Assembly: GCA_964618455.1 (NCBI GenBank) | Contig: CAZUAQ010000015.1 | Coordinates: 55,628-119,627 of the forward strand | DNA length: 64,000 nt | Direction: 5' to 3' | Source of the DNA: CAZUAQ01 sp964618455 | Lineage (GTDB): Bacteria; Planctomycetota; Phycisphaerae; UBA1845; PWPN01 | The notes under the pieces: generated by a model | The model's input: the letters and a program-made list of their open reading frames with translations, nothing else | The model's database searches: none | What the model was told of the DNA's origin: nothing | Part shown: one piece after another, positions 25,316 through 34,210 of the stretch | Layout of the letters: each line of letters starts with the position of its first letter | Position numbering within the stretch: position 1 is the first letter of the stretch | Program-made: the position numbers and the translations under genes

Positions 25316-27016
25316 TCAGAATAGACCGCTGATCTTACCGTCGGCGTCCATGTCCATCTTCATGGCGGCGGGGAAGCGTCCGAAAGCAGGCATGGTCTGG
25401 ATGGTGCCGACGAGCGGGACCAGGAAACCCGCCCCGCCGGAAAGCCGGATATCCCGGATCGGCAGCGTGAACCCGGTCGGGCGACCGAAGGCGGTCGGGA
25501 TATGGGAAAAGGAGTACTGGGTCTTGGCCATGCAGACCGGCATGTGCGCAAAACCGAGCTTGGTGAAGGTCTCGATCGCTTTTCGAGCCGGCGCCTCGTA
25601 GCTCACGCCATCCGCGCCGTAAATCTCTTTGGCAACGGTTTCGATCTTGTGCTCGACCGGCGTGGCAGTCTCGTAGAGCATTCGGAAAGGAGCCGCCTTC
25701 TCGGACTCGGCGGCGCGGACGACGGCGTCGGCCAGTTCCGCTCCGCCCTCCCCACCCCGGGCATGCACTTCGCTGACTGCCACGTCAAACGCGCCCGCGC
25801 TTTGCGCTGCATCCGCCACGGCCTGGATCTCTTCCTCGCTGTCGGCGGGAAAGCGGTTGATCGCGACGACACAGGGCAAGTTGAACTTCGCGATGTTCTC
25901 CAGGTGCTTTTCCATGTTGCAGAGGCCGAGTTTGACGGCTTCCACGCTGGGCTCGTTGATGCGTGGATCGATCGGCCGTCCGGGCACGACGCGATACTGC
26001 TTGCTGTGCGCCTTGAGGGCACGAACCGTCACGACGAGCACGGCGGCGTCCGGCGCCCGGCCGGAGTTTCGGCACTTGATGTGGCAGAATTTCTCGAAGC
26101 CCATGTCCGCCCCGAATCCCGCCTCGGTCACGACGTACTCGCAGCAGCGCAGGGCAATTTCATCGGCCAGGACCGAGCTGTTGCCGTGGGCGATGTTGGC
26201 GAACGGCCCGGCATGAATGAACGCCGGGACATGCTCGATGGTCTGCAGGAGATTCGGCATGAGGGCATCTTTGAGCAGGACCGCCATCGCGCCGGCGGCC
26301 TTGATCGCCTCGGCGAAGACGGGGATGTCCTGGTGCGTGTAGCCGATGACGATCTTTCCGAGCCGGGCTCGGAGATCCTTGAGCGAGTGAGCCAGGGCGA
26401 GCACCGCCATCACTTCGCTCGCGGAACTGAGATCAAAACCGGTTTCACGCGGAAAGCCGTGCCCGCCAAGCCCGATCACGATGTCGCGAAGCGCGCCGTC
26501 GTTCATGTCGACGCAACGCCGCCAGGCGACCTTCATGGGGTCGAGCCGGCCGGGATTGCCCTTGATCATGAGCGTGTCGATCATCGCGCTGAGCAGGGCA
26601 TGGGCGCTGGAGACGGCATGCATGTCGCCGGTGAGATGGAGGTTGAGGTTCTCCATCGGCAGAACCTGGGAGAATCCCCCGCCGGCGGCGCCGCCCTTGA
26701 TGCCGAAGACCGGCCCCATGGAAGGCTGGCGGATGCAGCAGGCAGCGTTCTTGCCGATGTGCCGGAGCCCTTGTGAGAGCCCGACTGTGGTCACGGTCTT
26801 GCCTTCACCGAGGGGCGTTGGATTAATGCCGGTGACAACGATGTACTTGCCGAATGAATCATCGCCCAACCGGTGGATGGCGTCGAGCTTGATCTTGGCC
26901 ATGTGCTTGCCGAAGGGAACGATCTCGTCATCGACGAGGCCGATGCTGCCGGCGATTTCCTGAACCGGAGCAAGCGGCGAACGTTGTGCGATGGCCAGGT
27001 CGGAATCCATGGTCAT
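25316..27016 (-). CDS. fhs: Formate--tetrahydrofolate ligase
   Basis: This cytosolic enzyme makes 10-formyl-THF from formate, THF and ATP, feeding C1 metabolism. It has the P-loop NPTPLGEGKTVTTVGLSQG at residues ~66-84 and the nearby RQPSMGPVFGIKGGAAGGG signature. NLHLTGDMHAVSSAHALLSA is also typical. It is 566 residues, close to the usual ~555-560. The start at 27016 lies just after the stop of the lipoprotein gene (27018), with GGAG 4 nt before it; the ATG two codons later (27010) is also possible. The upstream open frame overlaps the lipoprotein gene and is not part of the enzyme. Tight coupling with that lipoprotein gene implies one transcript. Confidence 0.95.
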   Translation of the reverse strand: MTMDSDLAIAQRSPLAPVQEIAGSIGLVDDEIVPFGKHMAKIKLDAIHRLGDDSFGKYIVVTGINPTPLGEGKTVTTVGLSQGLRHIGKNAACCIRQPSMGPVFGIKGGAAGGGFSQVLPMENLNLHLTGDMHAVSSAHALLSAMIDTLMIKGNPGRLDPMKVAWRRCVDMNDGALRDIVIGLGGHGFPRETGFDLSSASEVMAVLALAHSLKDLRARLGKIVIGYTHQDIPVFAEAIKAAGAMAVLLKDALMPNLLQTIEHVPAFIHAGPFANIAHGNSSVLADEIALRCCEYVVTEAGFGADMGFEKFCHIKCRNSGRAPDAAVLVVTVRALKAHSKQYRVVPGRPIDPRINEPSVEAVKLGLCNMEKHLENIAKFNLPCVVAINRFPADSEEEIQAVADAAQSAGAFDVAVSEVHARGGEGGAELADAVVRAAESEKAAPFRMLYETATPVEHKIETVAKEIYGADGVSYEAPARKAIETFTKLGFAHMPVCMAKTQYSFSHIPTAFGRPTGFTLPIRDIRLSGGAGFLVPLVGTIQTMPAFGRFPAAMKMDMDADGKISGLF

Positions 27017-27017
27017 T

Positions 27018-27773
27018 TCACTCCGCAGGGAGGGTCGGCGCTTCCGAGGGGGGAGGACCTTCCGGATCCGACGCATCGGGGAGATCCAGGAGTTCCTCAA
27101 CGTCGAGTTGAATCGATTTGTCAGATGTCTCGGAGTCGAGTTCAGGGCCTGCAAAGTCGACCTTGGCCACTCGCCAGTACCCTTTGCCGTCGGCCTTTTC
27201 TTCGACCACTTCGAACTCAAGCGTCGCGGGTTGGCGATCTTCCTCCGTGGCGGCGTCGGGATTCGCCTCGACCTCGTAGGTGACGAGAACCCTGGATACG
27301 CTCTTGGGCTCCACCCCCATCCGGTCGGACGCCTCTTGGAAAGTGTTCTGGAATCCGTCGACGTAATGCCCCAGAATCGAGCCCCACTGCTGCACCACGA
27401 GGTAGAGATCTTCCGCGCGATCATCACCCAGTGATTTAATCTCGGGGCCATCCGCCGATTTCATCGCCTGGAGCAAGCGGCGTTCAATCACCGAATAGGC
27501 CGCCAGGCGAAACTGAAGATCGACTGCCTCTTTGTGCCGGGTGTGGTCATCTGCCTGGGCGCCTTTGACGTCGTCATGGATCGCACGGGTCAGGACAAAA
27601 ACCACCTCCTGCGGCGTGGCGTCCTCGTCGAGGGTGATGCCGTGTGCGGAGAAAGGCTCGACCACGGCATCGGGGATGTCCATGGGTTCCCGGCCTTCGC
27701 ATCCGGTCAGCAGGAGCAGCATGGCCGGGACTATCAGGGCGAAAGGTTGCAGGCGAATATGCACAGACGTCAT
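27018..27773 (-). CDS. Hypothetical lipoprotein
   Basis: No family is recognised. The ATG at 27773 is followed by a signal sequence ending in a lipobox (ALIVPAMLLLLTGC), so the protein should be a lipoprotein of 251 residues. The mature part is acidic; the middle is helical (QFRLAAYSVIERRLLQAMKSAD), and a beta region (SRVLVTYEVEAN) and a Pro/Glu-rich tail follow. The stop lies one base before the fhs start, so the two are likely co-transcribed, which is an odd pairing of an envelope protein with a C1 enzyme. Confidence 0.75.
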   Translation of the reverse strand: MTSVHIRLQPFALIVPAMLLLLTGCEGREPMDIPDAVVEPFSAHGITLDEDATPQEVVFVLTRAIHDDVKGAQADDHTRHKEAVDLQFRLAAYSVIERRLLQAMKSADGPEIKSLGDDRAEDLYLVVQQWGSILGHYVDGFQNTFQEASDRMGVEPKSVSRVLVTYEVEANPDAATEEDRQPATLEFEVVEEKADGKGYWRVAKVDFAGPELDSETSDKSIQLDVEELLDLPDASDPEGPPPSEAPTLPAE

Positions 27774-27891
27774 GGGATCCACCGTATTCAAGGGGAGACT
27801 GGTTCTCGTTCAAGGCGAAAAGTCTAGCAGATCAGCGGGTTTATGCAATGCTTGCCGCCCCATCGACCGAGCGTTAGACTCGATTGGAATC

Positions 27892-28428
27892 ATGGCTGAG
27901 CACAATGCCAATCTCTGGGCCCCCTGGCGGATGGAGTACATCCATGAACTGGATGACGAGGGCCGGATCAATCGCCCGCAGTGCTTTCTCTGCGCCTATG
28001 CGGCGGACCCGGAACAGGATGCAGCGCACCGCGTCATCTGGCGAACGGAGAACACACTCACGCTGTTCAACCGCTATCCATACAGCAACGGACATCTCAT
28101 GGTGGCGCCGACGGGTCACAAGGCGGACCTGACCGACCTGTCCGACGCAGTGCTCACAGAACTGTTCGGCAAGGTGCGTGACGCCAAGACACTGCTGGCG
28201 CGAACGACGCAGGCGCAGGGTTTCAACGTCGGCATGAACTTCGGCCGCTGTGCGGGGGCGGGACTGCCCGATCATCTTCATGTCCACATCGTGCCGCGCT
28301 GGGAAGGTGACACGAACTTCATGCCCGTCCTGGGCGATGCGAAAGTGATTCCCCAGTCGATGGATGCCCAGATCGCGCTGATGAAGAAGGCGGTGGAAGA
28401 TCTGGGTTTCCCCGCGATCCGCGCGTGA
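27892..28428 (+). CDS. HIT-family nucleotide hydrolase/transferase
   Basis: It begins MAEHNANLWAPWRMEYI, the typical start of the long bacterial AP4A-phosphorylase-like HIT proteins. A zinc-type Cys pair (CFLCAY) follows. The active site is HLHVHIVPRW, matching H-x-H-x-H with the central catalytic His. It should cleave or transfer from nucleotidyl compounds (AppppA-like) in the cytosol. It is 178 residues. The start lies inside a longer open frame that opens over the lipoprotein gene and is ignored. The stop overlaps a GTG in frame with the dgt gene. Confidence 0.93.
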   Translation: MAEHNANLWAPWRMEYIHELDDEGRINRPQCFLCAYAADPEQDAAHRVIWRTENTLTLFNRYPYSNGHLMVAPTGHKADLTDLSDAVLTELFGKVRDAKTLLARTTQAQGFNVGMNFGRCAGAGLPDHLHVHIVPRWEGDTNFMPVLGDAKVIPQSMDAQIALMKKAVEDLGFPAIRA

Positions 28429-28457
28429 GTCCGATTCCAGGAGGACGGGTGTCACCG

Positions 28458-29588
28458 ATGGCACAATCCGCCGGCCAGTTGAAACCTTATGCGGTCACCG
28501 CCGCCAACTCGCGTGGCCGTGAACATGACGAGAGCTTTCCCGCATCCCAGGATCCCTTTGCGCTCGACCGTCAGCGCGTGCTGCACTCCGCCGCCTTTCG
28601 CCGCCTGGTGCACAAAACGCAGGTCTTCGTCACCAGCGAGCACGACCATTTCCGCACGCGTCTGACGCATACGCTGGAAGTCACCAGTATCGCCCGCCGG
28701 TTGTGCGTGGCGCTGCAGGTGAACGAGGCGGTCGGGGAACTCATTACGCTGGCCCACGATCTCGGGCATCCGCCGTTCGGTCACGCCGGCGAAAAGACGC
28801 TGCACAACCGCATGCGTGAGCAGGGAGGTTTCGAGCACAATGCTCAGTCGCTTCGTGTCATCGAGTATCTCGAGCATCCCTATCCGGAATTCCGTGGGCT
28901 GAACGCGTCGTACGAGGTGCGCGAGTCCCTGGCCAAGCATTGCACGCTCTACGACCAGCCCGGCAAGCATCCGCTGGCGGATGGCTCGCAGGCGCCGCTC
29001 GAGGGGCAGATCGCCAATCTCGCCGATCGCATCGCCTACGACTGCCACGATCTGGAAGACGCCCTTGGGGCAGGACTGATCGGCGAGAATGAATTGGGCG
29101 AAGTCACGCTTTGGAAGACGGCGAGCGACAAGGTGCGACGCCATTGGAAGGACAAGCCGCTTGCCGCGATCCGGCGTCCGATTCTGGACCGGATCGAGTC
29201 CGCCCTGCTAACGGATGTGGTCCGTGAATCGAAACAACGTATTGCCGATGCGGGGATTCAGTCGCTCGCGGACATTCGCGGTTGCAAACTGCCTCTGGTG
29301 GCGTTCTCGGAAGCGTTTCTGCCGCAGGTGGCGGACATGGAGCGTTTCACGTTCGAGCGGGTCTACCGGCATCATCGCCTGATTCGGATGGATGACAAGG
29401 CCCGGCGATTCATCGAGCGGCTGTTCGACGCGTACCTGAACGAGCCTCGACTGATGCCCGCGCGATTTAGCCGCCGCATCGATGAGCTCGGCGTTCATCG
29501 GGTCATCGCCGACTACATCGCCGGAATGACCGATCGCTTTTGCCAGGATGAGTACAAACGGCTGTTCGATCCCTTCGAACGCGTCTGA
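28458..29588 (+). CDS. dgt: Deoxyguanosinetriphosphate triphosphohydrolase-like protein (Dgt)
   Basis: This HD-domain enzyme hydrolyses dNTPs to deoxynucleoside and triphosphate. The metal site is RTRLTHTLEVTSIAR followed by LAHDLGHPPFGHAGE, and the downstream Asp lies in NLADRIAYDCHDLEDA. The N-terminal FRRLVHKTQVF is typical. AGGAGG at 28439-28444 is 13 nt before the ATG at 28458 and 4 nt before an in-frame GTG at 28449, so the exact start is open. It is 376 residues. It directly follows the HIT gene, a natural pairing of two nucleotide-pool enzymes. Confidence 0.93.
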   Translation: MAQSAGQLKPYAVTAANSRGREHDESFPASQDPFALDRQRVLHSAAFRRLVHKTQVFVTSEHDHFRTRLTHTLEVTSIARRLCVALQVNEAVGELITLAHDLGHPPFGHAGEKTLHNRMREQGGFEHNAQSLRVIEYLEHPYPEFRGLNASYEVRESLAKHCTLYDQPGKHPLADGSQAPLEGQIANLADRIAYDCHDLEDALGAGLIGENELGEVTLWKTASDKVRRHWKDKPLAAIRRPILDRIESALLTDVVRESKQRIADAGIQSLADIRGCKLPLVAFSEAFLPQVADMERFTFERVYRHHRLIRMDDKARRFIERLFDAYLNEPRLMPARFSRRIDELGVHRVIADYIAGMTDRFCQDEYKRLFDPFERV

Positions 29589-29765
29589 ACCAGATCAACA
29601 CGTTGGTTACGAGCATCCGGGGGTGATGTCCCACGGAAGGCTTCGCCGAGTTACCGGACGGTGTATGCCCCCGGCACCGGATGGGGTCCGCTCCATTTCA
29701 CTCGCACGCGCTTTCAGTTAGGATGAAGATGGAGTAAATGCAGTACCGGCAGGGAGTATGCGGAA

Positions 29766-30869
29766 TTGTCGATCACTCCGGATAAGAAGTCAGCTCGGCC
29801 GACGATGCGCAAGATCGCAGAACGCGCGGGCGTATCGCGCGCGACCGTCTCGTTGATTCTCACCAACCGTGACGATGTTCTGAGCCGCTTTCGCCCCGAC
29901 ACCGTCGAGCGGGTCCGGCAGATCGCGAAGGAGATGGGCTATCAGGCGAACCTGGCAGCCATCAGTCTTCGCGGCGCCCATCCCAGCTTTTTCGCTCTGA
30001 TCCTCCGCGGCACGCCGAACGCCGACGCGATTTCGTGGCATCACCAGGCGTTTGAGGGTCAGCTTCTGGCGGGCGCCCTGGATGCCTCGCGCGAGGCAAA
30101 ACTCTACCCGATCCTGGCGGTCCAGGATTCGCCTGATTCCGCCGGCGCGCTGGCCCAGGTGGAAGAAGTTCTCGAAGGCGGCGTGTTCGGGGCGATCATC
30201 CGTACGCCCTTCGAGGGACTCGAAGGCAGCATTCACCGCCAGATTGAACAGGGGCTTCCCGTGGTGGTCTGCTTCCCCGGCGACATCACCCAGTATCCCT
30301 CCAACGTGATCGACATGGATAATCGGGAAGCCGGCCGAACGGCGATCCGGCTGCTGTACGATTCGGGCAGCCGCAACATCATCTTTCTTCGGGGCGAGGA
30401 AACGTGGGAAGCGGTCCGCCTGCGTGAGGAAGGTGCGCGGGAAGTGGCAGCGGAATACGGCATCCAGCTTCAACTGGTGACTCCCCCCTCCGATACGCCG
30501 GAAAACGAGCTGATTCAGCATATCGTCCCGGATCTGAAGCGAATCCAGCCGGACGGCATCTACGCCGCGTCGTCGGTCTCCGGGGTCGGGGCTTTGCTGG
30601 CGTGCGAGTCGGCGGGGCTGGCGGTGCCGGACACGATTCGTCTGGTCGGCTGTGATGCCTCCCTCTGGCAGGCACCGGGGAGCCCCAGCATCACGTCCGT
30701 GGACCTCTCCTGGTACGCCGCCGGTCAGATGGCGGTGCGGAAGATGGTCGAGTTGCAGGACAGTGGTGCGGGCGCGTTCGAGAACATCACGCTGCCCCCG
30801 CTGATTCGCAAGGGCGAGAGTTGCCCGGCGCCGGGGGATTACCAGGCTCCCTCCGTCACGGTCACATAG
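29766..30869 (+). CDS. LacI-family transcriptional regulator
   Basis: The N-terminal HTH is MRKIAERAGVSRATVSLIL, followed by the hinge region (RVRQIAKEMGYQANLAA). A periplasmic-binding-protein-like effector domain follows, with the typical signature GCDASLWQAPGSPSITSVDL near the C-terminus. The TTG at 29766 is supported by AGGGAG 9 nt upstream; an internal ATG at 29805 would cut into the HTH flank. It is 367 residues. LacI proteins mostly sense sugars or nucleosides. I could not find a palindromic operator next to it, and the nearest sugar genes (40.4-44.4 kb) are not adjacent, so its target is unknown. Confidence 0.9.
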   Translation: MSITPDKKSARPTMRKIAERAGVSRATVSLILTNRDDVLSRFRPDTVERVRQIAKEMGYQANLAAISLRGAHPSFFALILRGTPNADAISWHHQAFEGQLLAGALDASREAKLYPILAVQDSPDSAGALAQVEEVLEGGVFGAIIRTPFEGLEGSIHRQIEQGLPVVVCFPGDITQYPSNVIDMDNREAGRTAIRLLYDSGSRNIIFLRGEETWEAVRLREEGAREVAAEYGIQLQLVTPPSDTPENELIQHIVPDLKRIQPDGIYAASSVSGVGALLACESAGLAVPDTIRLVGCDASLWQAPGSPSITSVDLSWYAAGQMAVRKMVELQDSGAGAFENITLPPLIRKGESCPAPGDYQAPSVTVT

Positions 30870-30908
30870 CAAGAGATCAGCCTGATCGCCTGTTCCCCGA
30901 TCACGACA

Positions 30909-32960
30909 TCATGGCACGTCGATGCAGGTCGGGTTGATGGGCACGCCGGCTCCTGTCAGGCAAGCCACGAAGAGCTGCAGGTCCACTTCGTCCACATCCG
31001 AATCCGCATCCAGACGGGCATTCACACACGCAGGATCCGACTGTGGGGTGCTCTGTCCGGTCATGCATGCTTGAAACATCGCGTAGTCGTCCAGATCGCA
31101 GTCGCCATCTTCATCCCAGTCCACGAGAAACCATGGGGGCGGGACATCGCTCCAGGCGTAGAGGCGATCGACACGCGTGCCATTGATGTTGGCGTTGTTG
31201 CCGAAAAACTCGTGATAGCCGATGCCGTGCAGACCGGCCGCATGCGACGTGTCGGTCGCTTCACCGAGCATCTCCCCGTCGACCCAGTACCGTATGGTCT
31301 GCCCGGCGAAGTCGATGCGCATCCGGATCCATGACGACTCGGTGATCGATGTGGATGTCGCGACCAGGTCGGTCCAGATGCCGTCCACGTATTTACCGGC
31401 GTGGACGGCACCGTCATCACTGTCCACGGTGAGCGCGTAACAATTCCCGCCGCCATAGCTCACCAGCCCGAAGGCGCCCGTCCCACTGTCGCGACCGAAG
31501 ATTCCATAACGCTCGAAGCCGTCGGCAGCGACGTCCGGTCGCAACTCAGCGTAGATCCACGCTTCCAGGGAGTAATCCGCGTCGGCAAGGTTGCCACGGC
31601 GCGTGGTATCCACGCCACCGACATGATCCGCCACGATCAGCACATGCCCATCGCCGCCGGGAGCGGTGGGTGAGAACGGCTCGACGTCGTGGTATCGGAA
31701 CTTGTCGTCCCAGCCATCGCCCCGGCCACCTGCATCGAAGGGATCATCAAATGGAAAGGAGTCTTCCGACGGGCGTGCCATCAACATGACGGCGTTCGCT
31801 ACGGCACGCGGGGAACCATCGGAAGGCGAGTTACGGACCGTGCCGTCCACCACCATCGTGGAGGATCCTCCGCCGTCGAGGTTCACCGCATCGGTGGCGT
31901 TCAGCGTGCCGGTCAGGAACGACGCCATCTCCGAGAAGGTCATTCCCACGCTCTGGGAGGATCGACCGTCGATGACGACGAGGTAATGATGGGTCGCGCT
32001 CCAGGCCACGACCGTTCGCGGATGACGGTTGTAGGGTCCCGCCGCGCCGCGGATCGACCAATTGACGGTATCCGCCTGGCCGTTGTTGAGGATGCGTCCG
32101 ATGCCGGTCACGGCCATACGCGCATTGTTGTAGAACGTATTCGATGTTGGGAAGTGCATGCGAAGGCGATCACCGACCGACGTATGGGCAAGCACGTCGT
32201 CCTTCGCGGATCCATAGGCGGTCAGTACCATGCCGCCATCGGGAATAAGGTTATCTTCCGCCGACGCGCCGGTCTGGATCGCAGTCACGATGCCGGAGAC
32301 TTCCTTATCGCCACGCATCGGATAGCTGACCTCCTCAAGGATGACTTCCGCCGCCAAAGTCGGCACCGTGAACGCACTGCCGGTGCGATCATCCCACTCC
32401 GGCGTGTAGGCGGTGATGGCATGGATGGGCGGATTGGACCTGTTGAAGTAACCGAGCGTGACCACGAAGCCATCCTGGAACGTCAACGTGCCCTGCTGAT
32501 GTTGAATCGGAGCAACGATCTCACCCGCGCGCGAGGCATTGAAGAAATACGTATCGTACTGAGCGTCGGGCATCTGGAGGATCTGTCCGAAGGAAGCGGC
32601 TGTCCCGATGATGACGGGCGTTGCCGCAAAGAACGAACCATTCACCGCCGCCAGCACGTCCTCCTCAGGCGGCTGATCATACTGGGAGGTGATCGTCGGC
32701 ACGGTCTGGCGTGACGTGAAGTTACGCTTGTGTTGGGGCCAGCCGACTTCGAAGGTATAGGTGGGTTCGTTTCGATCGACGCTCAGGACGTGAACACGAT
32801 TCGGTCCGGAAACGGTGTACAGGGTGTACTCCACACCGGGCGCGACGGTTTCTGCGGAAATTGGAGTCGCAACGAGCCCCAGCATCAGGAATGCTCGCCA
32901 ACCCCATCGACGAACACGACGCCCCCAAGCGTGGCCATCTGCTTCGAGGCGGGTGGTCAT
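30909..32960 (-). CDS. Exported NAGPA-domain protein with laminin-G-like and dockerin-like C-terminus
   Basis: The ATG at 32960 has GGAG 9 nt upstream and a signal peptide ending GLVATPISAE. Residues ~30-400 contain a phosphodiester glycosidase (NAGPA/DUF2233) domain with the diagnostic DAVNLDGGGSSTMVVDG. A ~190-residue LamG-like jelly roll follows (LEAWIYAELRP, RMRIDFAGQTIRYWVDG). The end carries dockerin-like EF loops (DEDGDCDLDDYAMFQAC, DADSDVDEVDLQLFVAC). The domain family removes GlcNAc from phosphodiester-linked glycans and appears in exopolysaccharide loci. It is 683 residues and starts a minus-strand cluster of secreted proteins. Confidence 0.85.
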   Translation of the reverse strand: MTTRLEADGHAWGRRVRRWGWRAFLMLGLVATPISAETVAPGVEYTLYTVSGPNRVHVLSVDRNEPTYTFEVGWPQHKRNFTSRQTVPTITSQYDQPPEEDVLAAVNGSFFAATPVIIGTAASFGQILQMPDAQYDTYFFNASRAGEIVAPIQHQQGTLTFQDGFVVTLGYFNRSNPPIHAITAYTPEWDDRTGSAFTVPTLAAEVILEEVSYPMRGDKEVSGIVTAIQTGASAEDNLIPDGGMVLTAYGSAKDDVLAHTSVGDRLRMHFPTSNTFYNNARMAVTGIGRILNNGQADTVNWSIRGAAGPYNRHPRTVVAWSATHHYLVVIDGRSSQSVGMTFSEMASFLTGTLNATDAVNLDGGGSSTMVVDGTVRNSPSDGSPRAVANAVMLMARPSEDSFPFDDPFDAGGRGDGWDDKFRYHDVEPFSPTAPGGDGHVLIVADHVGGVDTTRRGNLADADYSLEAWIYAELRPDVAADGFERYGIFGRDSGTGAFGLVSYGGGNCYALTVDSDDGAVHAGKYVDGIWTDLVATSTSITESSWIRMRIDFAGQTIRYWVDGEMLGEATDTSHAAGLHGIGYHEFFGNNANINGTRVDRLYAWSDVPPPWFLVDWDEDGDCDLDDYAMFQACMTGQSTPQSDPACVNARLDADSDVDEVDLQLFVACLTGAGVPINPTCIDVP

Positions 32961-32993
32961 GTGCATCTGCTCCGCGACGTGGAACCGCCCGGA

Positions 32994-34118
32994 TCAGAAG
33001 CTGAGGCCGCGGTCACGACGCAGACCGATCCAGACGTTGCGTTTGGGGGCCGGCGACGCGTTCTCGGGATCATCCGGATTAAGCGTGAACATCTGCCAAT
33101 GCCCCAGAAGTTCCACGTGGCCATCAATGTAGCCGGTGTTCATCTTCTGACGTGGTTCGTAGGATTCGTCGACAGTCGTCGGGGGAAGCTCGAACCGCTT
33201 GGTATAATCATAACCGATCAATCCCTCGGAGATGCGCTTTCCGTGCCGAAATCGACTGGCCCAGTTGAGGTTATCGGCGGGATGGGGGTCGGATCCCGGT
33301 TTCCCCAGTGCTTCGGGGAACAATCCGAGCTTGCCGGATTCCAGGACAAGAACAGGAGCCCCCTGGACCCCCTCGAGTCCGGCACTGACATTCACGCCAT
33401 AGCTCATCCACAACAGCGGCAGCCGGACGGACCAGCCGGAGGGGGGTGGGCCGCTTCCACCCAGTTCCTCGGCATGCAGTGTTTCGCCGCGATAACTCAG
33501 GACCTGGTACCGCCAGGCCCGCTCGTTGGAGACGTTGACCGCTTCGGTGTAGTGCTGCCCCTCGCTCGCTTCGTATTCGAAGATGAGGTCGCCATCGAGA
33601 TCACCGCTGGCATCGCCGCCGAACTCGGAACCGTGGAGCTGATCCTGGATGTCGGCCTGCCAGAGGTCGCCTCCCCCACCGGAGACCTTTCGGATGCGAT
33701 TGAAGCTGGCATCTCCGGAGGTGGTGCCCTTGTACTTCGTGCCGTCGAAGAGACGGGCGAGGACGGCGGGAACGGGCAAGGGCCGCTCATCCGAGGGGCA
33801 CGTGTAGAGATCCAACTCGCCGTTGTTGCTCCTGAGCGAGCGGGTTGCCCACCCGAAATTCGTGCTCCATTGATCGCGACGCATCTGCGACTCAGCCTGG
33901 GCCAGAAGCATCCCGTTGAGCGCCTGCTTCATGCCCGACGCGCAGACGGTGGTGCGTGCCCGTTCGCGTACGAGCGCCAGCGACGGCAGCAGAATCGCCA
34001 CGAGCAAGGCGATGATCGCGACCACGACGAGCACTTCGATCAAGGTGAATGCGGCGCGACGGGCAGATCGCCCGCGCCCGTTGACCGGCTTTATCGAGAC
34101 TCCGCTCATGCTAGCCAT
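32994..34118 (-). CDS. Type II pseudopilin/prepilin-like protein
   Basis: AGGA lies 7 nt before the ATG. After a basic leader the sequence AAFTLIEVLVVVAIIALLVAILLPSL gives the prepilin cleavage and methylation site (before Phe, Glu at +5) and the hydrophobic helix. The ~320-residue globular part contains QMRRDQWSTNFGWATRS and GYIDGHVELLGHW; the last resembles the DGHVE/DGHV signature that ends many planctomycete DUF1559-type or H-X9-DG proteins. It would be processed by a prepilin peptidase (not in the window) and assembled into a pseudopilus or surface fibre. It is 374 residues. Confidence 0.85.
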   Translation of the reverse strand: MASMSGVSIKPVNGRGRSARRAAFTLIEVLVVVAIIALLVAILLPSLALVRERARTTVCASGMKQALNGMLLAQAESQMRRDQWSTNFGWATRSLRSNNGELDLYTCPSDERPLPVPAVLARLFDGTKYKGTTSGDASFNRIRKVSGGGGDLWQADIQDQLHGSEFGGDASGDLDGDLIFEYEASEGQHYTEAVNVSNERAWRYQVLSYRGETLHAEELGGSGPPPSGWSVRLPLLWMSYGVNVSAGLEGVQGAPVLVLESGKLGLFPEALGKPGSDPHPADNLNWASRFRHGKRISEGLIGYDYTKRFELPPTTVDESYEPRQKMNTGYIDGHVELLGHWQMFTLNPDDPENASPAPKRNVWIGLRRDRGLSF

Positions 34119-34210
34119 CCGTCGTTCCTCTCATACCGAATCCTGAAGCTTCCGGCGGGATCCATCCCGCAATCCATCGTCAATCTCTCCATCGCCCCTG
34201 TGAACCATCT

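Noticed and set aside
27017..27451. N-terminal extension of formate-THF ligase
   Set aside because: The extra ~145 residues are the shifted frame of the lipoprotein gene; Fhs homologues begin near the ATG at 27016.
29766..30869. LacI protein as the local repressor of its neighbours
   Set aside because: Flanking genes (dgt, NAGPA-domain protein) are not obvious targets and I found no matching palindromic operator.
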